DNA of 64,000 bases. Origin: Aeromicrobium sp. Root344. GTDB taxonomy: Bacteria; Actinomycetota; Actinomycetes; Propionibacteriales; Nocardioidaceae. Under the pieces are notes generated by a model, which saw nothing but the letters and a program-made list of their open reading frames with translations, ran no database searches and was not told the DNA's origin. Positions 1 through 7,702 of this stretch are shown here, piece by piece. Each line of letters starts with the position of its first letter. The first letter of the stretch is position 1. The position numbers were made by a program, and so were the translations under genes. Where the stretch lies: contig NZ_LMDH01000001.1 of the NCBI RefSeq assembly GCF_001425755.1, positions 1,954,335-2,018,334 of the forward strand, given 5' to 3'.

Positions 1-1
1 G

Positions 2-1195
2 GACATCTTCATCAGCCTGCTGAGCGACAGCTGGGCCGCGGACTACAGCCTCAAGCGGGTGTTCATCGAGTTCGTGATCATCTTGTTCGTCGCCGCGCTG
101 GCCAACATCTTCTCGAGTCATCTGCTGGCGGTCGTCAACAACATCTCCGTCTGGTGGCACGTCGCCGGTGCGGCCTTGATCATCGCGGTCCTGGTCATCG
201 TCCCGGATCATCACCAGAGCGTCGGCTGGGTGTTCACCGAGCGCATCAACAACTCCGGCTATGACGGCGGCGCCAGCAACGGCACGATGTTCTGGTTCCT
301 CGTGCTGCCGCTCGGCTTCCTGCTGACGCAGTACACGATCACCGGGTTCGACGCCTCCGCCCACCTCTCCGAAGAGACGCAGGCGGCTTCGGAGGGCGCC
401 GCCAAGGGCATCTGGCGATCCATCGCGTACTCGGCGATCGGCGGCTGGATCCTGCTCCTCGCCCTGCTGTTCGCCGTCAAGGACCAGAACGCAGTCACGG
501 ACGGGGTCAACAACGGCCTCTACGGGTCCGACGTCATCCTCGGCCAGGCACTCGGCGAGTCGTGGCACACGATCGTGATCGCCATCTCCGCGTTCGGGCA
601 GCTGTTCTGCACCGTCGCCTGCCTCACCAGCGCCTCGCGCATGACGTTCGCGTTCAGCCGCGACGGCGCGATCCCCGGTTCGGGCCTGTGGTCGAAGGTC
701 AACGCCAAGAAGGTGCCGGCCAACGCCGTCATGTTCGTCGCGGTGATCGCCGGCCTGATCACGCTCCCGGCGCTGATCGAGGTCAACTTCGGCACCAAGG
801 AGGCACCCATCATCCTGCCGACGGCGTTCTACGCGGTCGTGTCGGTGGCCGTGATCGGGCTCTACCTGGCGTTCGCCATCCCGATCTACCTGCGCTGGAA
901 GCTGGGCGACGGGTTCAAGCCCGGCAGCTGGCACAACGGCAAGAAGTACAAGTGGATGAACCTGGTCGCGGTGGCGGAGATCGCCATCATCTGCATCTAC
1001 TTCATCCTCCCGCTGTATCCCGCGGGGTGGCCCGGCAACGAGAACTTCGCGTGGAAGTTCGTCAACTACGCGCCGCTGCTGGCCGGCGGCACGATCCTCG
1101 CCGTCGCGGTCTGGTGGCAGGTCTCGGCCAAGAAGTGGTTCACGGGTCCGAAGCACACGATCGACGAGGCAGTGATCGAGGCGTTCAGCGACTGA
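2..1195 (+). CDS. APC-family amino acid/amine permease (5' end outside window)
   Basis: The reading frame is open from the first bases of the window, so the N-terminus is missing; 397 residues remain. The product is a polytopic inner-membrane transporter. The stretch GFDASAHLSEET (near residue 115 of the visible part) is the signature of the amino acid/choline (ACT) branch of the APC superfamily, and several long hydrophobic helices follow it. Members import amino acids, GABA or choline with H+ or Na+. It stands first in a run of amine-catabolic genes with a GntR regulator 16 bp downstream, so uptake of the pathway substrate is a reasonable inference. The exact substrate cannot be read from the sequence. 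Confidence 0.85.
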   Translation, partial: DIFISLLSDSWAADYSLKRVFIEFVIILFVAALANIFSSHLLAVVNNISVWWHVAGAALIIAVLVIVPDHHQSVGWVFTERINNSGYDGGASNGTMFWFLVLPLGFLLTQYTITGFDASAHLSEETQAASEGAAKGIWRSIAYSAIGGWILLLALLFAVKDQNAVTDGVNNGLYGSDVILGQALGESWHTIVIAISAFGQLFCTVACLTSASRMTFAFSRDGAIPGSGLWSKVNAKKVPANAVMFVAVIAGLITLPALIEVNFGTKEAPIILPTAFYAVVSVAVIGLYLAFAIPIYLRWKLGDGFKPGSWHNGKKYKWMNLVAVAEIAIICIYFILPLYPAGWPGNENFAWKFVNYAPLLAGGTILAVAVWWQVSAKKWFTGPKHTIDEAVIEAFSD

Positions 1196-1211
1196 GGATA
1201 CGGTCGGGCGT

Positions 1212-2027
1212 GTGAGGACGTTGCATGTCGATGACGAGGCGCTGGGCGACAAGCCCGATCTCTCGGCCACGGCGGACGACGGTCCCTCACACGCCCGCAT
1301 CGCGTCCTGGCTCCTCGGTCGCATCGGGTCCGGCAAGGTGCGCGCCGACGACAAGCTCCCGCCCGAAGAGGAGCTCGCCGCCGGCCTGGGGGTGAGCCGG
1401 ATGACGTTGCGGCAGGCCCTCGGCTCGCTCGAGGCCCGCGGCTACATCGAGCGCCGGCGCGGTCGCGCCGGCGGCAACTTCGTCCGCGAGCCGCGCATCG
1501 AGGTCGACCTCAGCGGGCTGCCTGGCTTCACCGAGCTGATGCGGCGGGCCAACGTACGCGCTGGGGCCCGGATCGTGCGGGCCGGGATCGTCACGGCATC
1601 CTCGGAGGTCGCGACGGCGCTCGAGCTCGGTCGCCAGCGCGACGTCATCGAGGTCGTCCGCGTCCGCTCGGCGCGTCGGGTGCCTCTGGCCCTCGAGGAG
1701 ACCTATCTCCCGGCGCACCTGTTCCCAGGGTTCCTCGACCGCGGCCTCACCGGATCGCTGTACGGCCTGATGCGCCAGCACTACAACCTGGCGCCGCACA
1801 GCGCCAAGGAGTGGCTCGAGCCCGAGATCTCGTCGCCGGAGCACGCGCAGCTGCTCGAGGTCGAGCCCGGCTCGGCCCTGATGCTCGTCACCCGCAAGGC
1901 CTCCACCGTGGCGGGGGTGCCGGTCGAGTTCGCCCGCGACCGCTATCGCCCCGACCGCACCCGGATCAGCCTGCACACCGGCATCGATCCCGGCACGTCC
2001 CCCGAGCTCGTCATCGAACCCACCTAG
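1212..2027 (+). CDS. GntR/HutC-type transcriptional regulator with UTRA domain
   Basis: The 271-residue protein has an N-terminal winged-helix GntR domain at about residues 28-95 (LPPEEELAAGLGVSRMTLRQ, then a wing rich in Arg). A C-terminal UTRA effector domain follows at about 110-260, including EVVRVRSARRVPLALEETYL. HutC-type regulators are usually repressors released by a pathway metabolite. The gene has a GTG start 16 bp after the permease stop, so the two are probably cotranscribed. A site matching the HutC half-site rule GT-N-TA-N-AC lies at 2116-2125, just upstream of the next gene, and is the obvious candidate target. The ligand is unknown; an amine or its gamma-glutamyl derivative is inferred from context. 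Confidence 0.9.
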   Translation: MRTLHVDDEALGDKPDLSATADDGPSHARIASWLLGRIGSGKVRADDKLPPEEELAAGLGVSRMTLRQALGSLEARGYIERRRGRAGGNFVREPRIEVDLSGLPGFTELMRRANVRAGARIVRAGIVTASSEVATALELGRQRDVIEVVRVRSARRVPLALEETYLPAHLFPGFLDRGLTGSLYGLMRQHYNLAPHSAKEWLEPEISSPEHAQLLEVEPGSALMLVTRKASTVAGVPVEFARDRYRPDRTRISLHTGIDPGTSPELVIEPT

Positions 2028-2045
2028 CCCTGGGTTCACCCCTGA

Positions 2046-2095
2046 GCGGTGGATTCTCCACCGAATGAGCTGCCATATGGTGGAGAATCCACCGC
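2046..2095. repeat. 17-bp perfect inverted repeat with internally palindromic arms
   Basis: Arms 2046-2062 and 2079-2095 are exact reverse complements separated by 16 bp. Each arm is itself a dyad, GGTGGA-N3-TCCACC, so the region holds two identical operator-like half-palindromes as well as one large dyad. It lies between the HutC-type regulator and the kinase gene. It could act as a rho-independent terminator or mRNA hairpin (no T-run follows) or as a pair of protein-binding sites. Confidence 0.7.
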
Positions 2096-2115
2096 CGCAC
2101 CGGACACGGGCCCAT

Positions 2116-2125
2116 CGTCTAGACC
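2116..2125. promoter_or_regulatory. Putative HutC-type GntR operator
   Basis: The 10-mer CGTCTAGACC contains the perfect palindrome GTCTAGAC and fits the HutC-subfamily consensus yGTMTAKACy (GT-N-TA-N-AC). It lies 30 bp before the start codon at 2156 and directly downstream of a HutC-type regulator gene. Binding has not been shown; the match and position are seen, the function is inferred. Confidence 0.55.
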
Positions 2126-2155
2126 TTTTGGTTGGGGCGCAGGTAGGGTTCGAGG

Positions 2156-3055
2156 ATGGTGGACATCGAGGCGGTGCTGGACCAGGTGCCGGTGCTCTCG
2201 GGATCCCCGCGGACCGTCGAGGAGCTCTCGGGCGGACTGACCAACCAGAACCTCAAGGTCACGACGCCGACGGGTGAGTACGTCGTACGTCTCGCGCGCA
2301 GCGACAACACGCTGCTCGGGATCGACCGCGAGGCCGAGTCCTACAACACCAAGGCGGCCGAGGCTTCCGGTGCCGGAGCGCCGTTCGTGGACTACCGCCC
2401 CGACCTCGGCGTGCTCGTCATCGGCTACGTGGGCGGCCGCAGCTACGTCAACGCCGACCTCCGCACGCCCGAGACGATCCCACGCGTCGCCGCCGCGATC
2501 AGGATGCTGCACTCCGGCCCCCGCTTCTCGACCGACTTCGACATGTTCGTCCGCCAGCCGACCTACCTGCGTACGTGTGTCACGCGGGGCTTCGCGATCC
2601 CCGACGACTACGTCTCGTACGGAGCGGACTTCCTGCGCATCCAGGGTGCGCTCGGCTCACGTCCGATGCCGACAGTGCCGTGCAACAACGACCTGCTCGC
2701 CGGCAACATCGTCGACGACGGCGAGCGCATCTGGCTGATCGACTACGACTACGCCGGCAACAACGACGCCTACTTCGAGCTCGGCAACTCGTGGACGGAG
2801 TGCGAGCTCGACGACGACCACCTCGTCGAGCTCGTCACGGCGTACGCCGGGCGCGAGGACCCGGGGCTGGTCGCGCGAGCCCGGCTGCAGGCGACGGTGT
2901 CCCGCTACGGCTGGTCGTTGTGGGGCTTCATCCAGGCCGCGACCAGCGACGACGACTTCGACTTCCACGGCTGGGGCCAGGAGCGGTTCGACAAGGCGGT
3001 CGCCGACTTCCGCAGCCCGCAGTTCGACGCCTGGCTCGAGGCGGCAGGCGCATGA
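2156..3055 (+). CDS. Choline/aminoglycoside kinase-like phosphotransferase (APH fold)
   Basis: The 299-residue protein has the APH/choline-kinase fold: a nucleotide-binding N-lobe, the Brenner catalytic loop CNNDLLAGN at residues 176-184 and the metal-binding LIDYDYA with Asp196. In most relatives the loop reads CHNDLxxxN, so the conserved His is Asn177 here, while catalytic Asp179 and Asn184 are kept. Family members phosphorylate choline, ethanolamine or similar small alcohols with ATP. Its ATG start overlaps nothing upstream, and its stop overlaps the next start (ATGA). It is therefore probably translationally coupled to the flavoprotein. The true substrate is unknown. Confidence 0.8.
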   Translation: MVDIEAVLDQVPVLSGSPRTVEELSGGLTNQNLKVTTPTGEYVVRLARSDNTLLGIDREAESYNTKAAEASGAGAPFVDYRPDLGVLVIGYVGGRSYVNADLRTPETIPRVAAAIRMLHSGPRFSTDFDMFVRQPTYLRTCVTRGFAIPDDYVSYGADFLRIQGALGSRPMPTVPCNNDLLAGNIVDDGERIWLIDYDYAGNNDAYFELGNSWTECELDDDHLVELVTAYAGREDPGLVARARLQATVSRYGWSLWGFIQAATSDDDFDFHGWGQERFDKAVADFRSPQFDAWLEAAGA

Positions 3056-5502
3056 CACTGCCGAGCAGGGCGCGCATCGTCATCATCGGCGGTGGCGTCG
3101 TCGGCACGAGCGTCGCCTACCACCTGACCAAGTCCGGCGAGCGCGACGTCGTGCTGCTCGAGCAGGGCGAGCTGTCGTCGGGCACGACGTGGCACGCGGC
3201 CGGGCTGGTCGGCCAGCTGCGCGCGACCCAGGCCGGCACGACGCTGGTGCAGTACAGCGCCTCGCTCTACGAGCAGCTCGAGGCCGAGGTCGGCCTGAGC
3301 TCGGGCTTCAAGCGGTGCGGCGGCGTCACGGTGGCTCGCACCGAGGACCGCATGGAGCAGCTCCGGCGCACGGTCGCCACCGCTGCGGCGTACGACCTGG
3401 AGTGCGAGCTGCTCACGCCCGAGCAGGCCGGCGAGCGATACCCGCTGCTCGAGACCGGGGACCTCGTGGGCGGCATCTGGCTGCCCGGCGACGGCACCGC
3501 CAACCCCACCGACCTGACCCAGGCGCTCGCGCGAGGCGCCCGCCAGCGCGGCGCGACGGTCGTCGAGCACCTACGCGTGACCGAGATCCTGGTCGACGGC
3601 CGTGCAATCACCGGCGTGCGCACGGATCAGGGCGACATCGAGGCCGACATCGTCGTCAACTGCGCCGGGCAATGGGCGCACCACCTCGCGGCACAGATCG
3701 GCGTCACGGTGCCGCTGCACTCCGCCGAGCACTTCTACGTCGTGACGGACCAGATCGACGGGGTCCGCCCGGACCTGCCGATCCTGCGCGACCCCGACGG
3801 CTACACGTACTTCAAGGAAGAGGTGGGCGGCCTCGTCGTCGGCGGCTTCGAGCCCGAGGCCAAGCCGTGGGTCGCACCCGACCAGATCCCCTACCCGTTC
3901 GAGTTCCAGCTGCTCGACGAGGACTGGGACCACTTCCAGATCCTGATGGACAGCGCGCTGGAGCGCATACCCGTGCTGCACGACACCGGCATCCGCAAGT
4001 TCTACAACGGGCCCGAGAGTTTCACGCCCGACAACCAGTTCATCCTCGGCGAGGCGCCTTCGGTCCGTGGGTTCTTCGTCGGCGCCGGCTTCAACTCCGT
4101 CGGCATCGCCTCGGCCGGTGGCGCCGGGCGAGCCCTCGCCGAGTGGATCCTCGAGGGCGAACCGACCGTCGACCTGCTGGCGGTCGACATCCGCCGGTTC
4201 GCGCCGTTCCAGAACGACAAGGACTACCTGCGCGCCCGGGTCACGGAAGTGCTGGGCCTGCACTACGCCGTGCCGTGGCCCAACCGCGAGTACGACACCG
4301 CGCGCCCCTTGCGGACCTCGCCGGTCTACGAGCGCCTCGCCGCCGCCAACGCCGGCTTCGGCAGCAAGATGGGCTGGGAGCGCGCCAACTTCTTCGCCCC
4401 GCCCGCGGTCGATCCCGCGATCCAGTACGCCTGGGGCAAGCAGAACTGGCTGCCGTGGTCGGCGGCCGAGCAACAGGCATGCCGCGGGGCCGTCGCGATC
4501 TTCGACCAGTCCTCGTTCTCCAAGTACGTCGTCCACGGCGCCGACGCCGAGGCCGCCTTGCAGTGGATCTGCAGCAACGACGTCGCGGTGGCGCCCGGCC
4601 AGACGGTCTACACCGCCCTGCTCAACGAGCGCGGCGGCTACGAGTCAGACCTCACGGTGACCCGCGTCCTCGACGACGAGTTCTTCCTCGTCGCGAGCTC
4701 GGCGACGACCGAGCGCGACCAGGACTGGATCCGGCGCAACATCCCGGCCGGTCTCGACGCCCAGATCGACGACGTGACCGACAGGCTCGCGGTGCTCGGC
4801 CTCATGGGCCCGCGGTCGCGCGAGCTGCTGACCGGGCTCACTGAGTCCGACCTCGGCGAGGATGCGTTCCCGTTCGGAGCCAGTCGCGAGAGCCAGCTCG
4901 CCGGGCTCACGGTGCGGGCCACCCGGATCACGTACGTCGGAGAGCTCGGCTGGGAGCTGTACGTCCGTACGTCCGACGCCCTGCAGCTCTACGACGCCCT
5001 GAAGGAGGCCGGCCGCGAGCTCGGGCTGGTCGACGCCGGCTACTACGCGATCGAGTCGATGCGCCTGGAGAAGGGCTATCGCGCGTACGGGCGGGAGCTC
5101 ACGCCCGAGGTCGATCCGGTCGAGGCGGGTCTGAGCTTCACCTGCAAGCTCGGCACCGACATCGACTTCCTCGGCCGGGCCGCCGTCGAGAAGGCCAAGG
5201 CCGCCGGACCGTCGCGTCGCCTCGTCTCGTTCACCCTCGAGGACCCGGACGTCATGGTCTGGGGCGGGGAGCTGCTCGTACGCGATGGCGTCGCCGCAGG
5301 TCAGGCCACCTCCGGCGCATGGGGCGCGACCCTCGGCACCGGCGTCGGCCTCGCCTGGGTGCAGGCGCCCGAGGGCGCAACGGCCGATGCCGCGTACGTA
5401 CGGGCCGGCGACTACGAGCTCGACGTCGGCGGTCGGCGCGTGCCCGTCACGGTCAGCCTCAAGCCCTTGTTCGATCCTTCAGGCGAAAAGCTGAGGCCGT
5501 AG
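3052..5502 (+). CDS. FAD-dependent dimethylglycine/sarcosine dehydrogenase-like protein with GcvT domain
   Basis: The ATG at 3052 overlaps the upstream stop and gives 816 residues, the usual size of dimethylglycine dehydrogenases. The N-terminus has the Rossmann FAD motif GGGVVG (13-18) and the TTWHAAG motif whose His48 matches the residue that covalently carries FAD in this family. The DAO domain runs to about residue 380. A C-terminal aminomethyltransferase (GcvT) domain with YVGELGWELYV follows; it passes the released one-carbon unit to tetrahydrofolate. The expected reaction is oxidative N-demethylation or deamination of a secondary or tertiary amine. An open frame extends upstream through the kinase gene, but that part is a shadow. 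Confidence 0.9.
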   Translation: MTLPSRARIVIIGGGVVGTSVAYHLTKSGERDVVLLEQGELSSGTTWHAAGLVGQLRATQAGTTLVQYSASLYEQLEAEVGLSSGFKRCGGVTVARTEDRMEQLRRTVATAAAYDLECELLTPEQAGERYPLLETGDLVGGIWLPGDGTANPTDLTQALARGARQRGATVVEHLRVTEILVDGRAITGVRTDQGDIEADIVVNCAGQWAHHLAAQIGVTVPLHSAEHFYVVTDQIDGVRPDLPILRDPDGYTYFKEEVGGLVVGGFEPEAKPWVAPDQIPYPFEFQLLDEDWDHFQILMDSALERIPVLHDTGIRKFYNGPESFTPDNQFILGEAPSVRGFFVGAGFNSVGIASAGGAGRALAEWILEGEPTVDLLAVDIRRFAPFQNDKDYLRARVTEVLGLHYAVPWPNREYDTARPLRTSPVYERLAAANAGFGSKMGWERANFFAPPAVDPAIQYAWGKQNWLPWSAAEQQACRGAVAIFDQSSFSKYVVHGADAEAALQWICSNDVAVAPGQTVYTALLNERGGYESDLTVTRVLDDEFFLVASSATTERDQDWIRRNIPAGLDAQIDDVTDRLAVLGLMGPRSRELLTGLTESDLGEDAFPFGASRESQLAGLTVRATRITYVGELGWELYVRTSDALQLYDALKEAGRELGLVDAGYYAIESMRLEKGYRAYGRELTPEVDPVEAGLSFTCKLGTDIDFLGRAAVEKAKAAGPSRRLVSFTLEDPDVMVWGGELLVRDGVAAGQATSGAWGATLGTGVGLAWVQAPEGATADAAYVRAGDYELDVGGRRVPVTVSLKPLFDPSGEKLRP

Positions 5503-5523
5503 ACATACGCTTGGCCGTGCCGA

Positions 5524-5549
5524 TAAGGTTCGATATCAGACCTTAAGGT
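5524..5549. promoter_or_regulatory. Putative operator of the FadR-type regulator
   Basis: TAAGGT at 5524-5529 and ACCTTA at 5540-5545 flank a central GATATC and form a 22-bp dyad with 18 matching positions. The right arm also starts a second, overlapping perfect palindrome ACCTTAAGGT (5540-5549). It ends 16 bp before the regulator start at 5566, which suits autoregulation. No binding data exist. Confidence 0.5.
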
Positions 5550-5565
5550 GGCGACGGGAGGCGGC

Positions 5566-6303
5566 ATGGCGGAGACCGACGACGTCGTGGACGCGCAGGA
5601 CGACCTCGCGGCCGCCGTGCTCCGCCCGCTGCGCGCACACCACGCGTTCGAGTCGTGCGTCGAGATGCTCGCGACGTCGATCCGCCTGGGCATCTATCCG
5701 GACGGCAGCACGCTGCCGCCCGAGCGGGAGCTCGCCGAGCGCATGGGCGTGTCGCGGTCGACGCTGCGCGAGGCGATCGGCGCCCTGCGGGACGCCGGCC
5801 TGCTGACGACCCGGCGCGGCCGTGGCGGCGGCAGCGTGGTCGAGTTCCACCCCGAGGAGCCCGGCGCCTCGACCAAGCTCGAGCGGCCGCGCGACGAGCT
5901 GCTCGACGCGCTCGAGTTCCGGCGCATCGTCGAACCGGGAGCCGCGCACGCGGCGGCCACCCGTACGTTGAGCGCGTCGCAGGTCGAGCTGCTGCAGGCG
6001 TCCCTCGAGCGGGTCAGCTCGGCCGCGGGCAAGGCCGTGCACCGCCAGGCCGACGCCCAGTTCCACCTCGCGATCGCCTCGCTGAGCGAGTCGCCGCTGC
6101 TGATCGACGCCGTGACGAACGTCCAGGTCAGGCTGCACGAGATGCTCGGCGCCATCCCTGTGCTCGACCGCAACATCGACCACTCGCGTCAGCAGCACGC
6201 CGCGATCGTGGAAGCCATCCTCGCCGGCGACGCCACCAAGGCGCGGCGGGTCATGGAGAGTCACTGCGACGACACGGCGGCCCTGCTCCGGGGGCTCATG
6301 TGA
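5566..6303 (+). CDS. FadR-type GntR transcriptional regulator (FCD domain)
   Basis: I chose the ATG at 5566 because GGGAGG precedes it at 5555-5560; a GTG at 5548 in the same frame would start inside the palindrome. The 245-residue product has an N-terminal GntR helix-turn-helix (LPPERELAERMGVSRSTLRE, about 46-65) and an all-helical FCD ligand domain at about 110-235 with the metal-site pattern of Asp and His residues (for example FHLAIA and HAAIVEAI). It is the second GntR regulator in this cluster and stands directly before the gamma-glutamylation genes. It may control those rather than the upstream flavoprotein operon. Confidence 0.88.
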   Translation: MAETDDVVDAQDDLAAAVLRPLRAHHAFESCVEMLATSIRLGIYPDGSTLPPERELAERMGVSRSTLREAIGALRDAGLLTTRRGRGGGSVVEFHPEEPGASTKLERPRDELLDALEFRRIVEPGAAHAAATRTLSASQVELLQASLERVSSAAGKAVHRQADAQFHLAIASLSESPLLIDAVTNVQVRLHEMLGAIPVLDRNIDHSRQQHAAIVEAILAGDATKARRVMESHCDDTAALLRGLM

Positions 6304-6331
6304 ACCTGCCCAAGATGAGAGGTACGAGTCG

Positions 6332-7693
6332 ATGACCCAGCGACACCCCCACCTGCTGAGCCTCGAGCAGCTGCGCGTGCAGATCGAGGAGGGCGACATC
6401 GACACCGTCATCGTCGCGTTCACCGACATGCAGGGCCGGCTCCAGGGCAAGCGGCTGCACGGGCAGTACTTCCTCGACTTCGTCGTCGAGGCGGGGACCG
6501 AGGGCTGCAACTACCTGCTGAGCGTCGACGTCGACATGAACACGGTCGACGGCTACGAGATGTCGTCGTGGGACAAGGGCTACGGCGACATGGAGTTCGC
6601 CCTCGACTTCGACACGATCCGGCTGCTCACGCACCTGCCGGCCACGGTGATGATCCAGTGCGACCTCGTGTGGCTCGACCACCAGCCGGTCGTCCAGTCG
6701 CCCCGCACGATCCTCAAGGCGCAGCTGGCCAAGGCCGCCGACGCGGGGTTCACGGCGCTGGCCGGCACCGAGCTCGAGTTCATCCTGTTCGACACGACGT
6801 ACGAGGCAGCGTGGTCGAGCGGCTACCAGGACCTCACCCCGGCCAACCAGTACAACATCGACTACTCGATCGTCGGGACGACGCGGGTCGAGCCGTTGCT
6901 GCGGGACATCCGCAACACGATGTACGCCGCGGGGATGAACGTCGAGGGCGCCAAGGGTGAGTGCAACTTCGGCCAGCACGAGATCGGCTTCCTCTACGAC
7001 GAGGCGCTCGTGACCGCCGACAACCACGCGGTCTACAAGACCGCCGCCAAGGAGATCGCCTCGGCGCACGGCAAGGCGCTGACGTTCATGGCGAAGTACA
7101 ACGAGCGAGAGGGCAACTCCTGCCACATCCACCTCTCGCTGCGGAACACTGACGGCGGGATCGCGTTCTGGGACGGCGACGCGCGCACGCCGACGTACGA
7201 CCGGTTCATCGCCGGCATCCTCGCGACGATGCGGGACTTCACGTTGCTCTATGCGCCCAACATCAACTCCTACAAGCGGTTCGCCGGCGGCTCGTTCGCG
7301 CCGACGACGATCGCGTGGGGCCTGGACAACCGGACCTGCGCCGTACGCCTGGTCGGCAAGGGCCCGTCGGCGCGGCTGGAGAACCGGGTGCCGGGCGGCG
7401 ACACCAACCCCTATCTCGCCCTCGCGGCCATGGTCGCCGGTGGGCTGTACGGCATCGACCACGAGCTGGAGCTCGAGCCCGAGCAGACCGGCAACGCGTA
7501 CGCGTCCGACAAGCCCAAGGTGCCGACGACGCTGCGCGAGGCCCGGGAGGCCTGGCACGGCTCGGCGATCGCCCGCGAGGTGTTCGGCGACGAGGTCGTG
7601 GACCACTACACCAACATGGCCGACGTCGAGCTCGCCGCGTTCGACGCCGCCGTGACCGACTGGGAGCTGCGCCGCGGCTTCGAGAGAATGTAA
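6332..7693 (+). CDS. Glutamine synthetase-like gamma-glutamyl-amine ligase
   Basis: The 453-residue protein has the glutamine synthetase fold, with a short N-terminal beta-grasp domain (FTDMQGRLQGKR) and the catalytic barrel. Metal and glutamate ligands are visible in GTELEFILF, AKGECNFGQHE, CHIHLSL and ENRVPGGDTNPYL. It lacks the adenylylation-site C-terminus of GlnA and resembles PuuA, GlnA3/GlnA4 and IpuC enzymes, which ligate glutamate to polyamines, ethanolamine or isopropylamine using ATP. The adjacent aldehyde dehydrogenase, SDR and PuuD-like hydrolase support that role over ammonia assimilation. Specificity for ethanolamine-like substrates is inference. Confidence 0.88.
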   Translation: MTQRHPHLLSLEQLRVQIEEGDIDTVIVAFTDMQGRLQGKRLHGQYFLDFVVEAGTEGCNYLLSVDVDMNTVDGYEMSSWDKGYGDMEFALDFDTIRLLTHLPATVMIQCDLVWLDHQPVVQSPRTILKAQLAKAADAGFTALAGTELEFILFDTTYEAAWSSGYQDLTPANQYNIDYSIVGTTRVEPLLRDIRNTMYAAGMNVEGAKGECNFGQHEIGFLYDEALVTADNHAVYKTAAKEIASAHGKALTFMAKYNEREGNSCHIHLSLRNTDGGIAFWDGDARTPTYDRFIAGILATMRDFTLLYAPNINSYKRFAGGSFAPTTIAWGLDNRTCAVRLVGKGPSARLENRVPGGDTNPYLALAAMVAGGLYGIDHELELEPEQTGNAYASDKPKVPTTLREAREAWHGSAIAREVFGDEVVDHYTNMADVELAAFDAAVTDWELRRGFERM

Positions 7694-7702
7694 GGAACTG
7701 CA

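Noticed and set aside
2575..3051. Long N-terminal extension of the dimethylglycine dehydrogenase-like frame
   Set aside because: The frame is open through the kinase gene but encodes Arg-rich out-of-frame sequence. The ATG at 3052 gives the exact family N-terminus.
6332..7693. Naming the ligase glnA or puuA
   Set aside because: Context excludes ordinary ammonia assimilation, but the amine substrate is not known, so a specific symbol is not supported.
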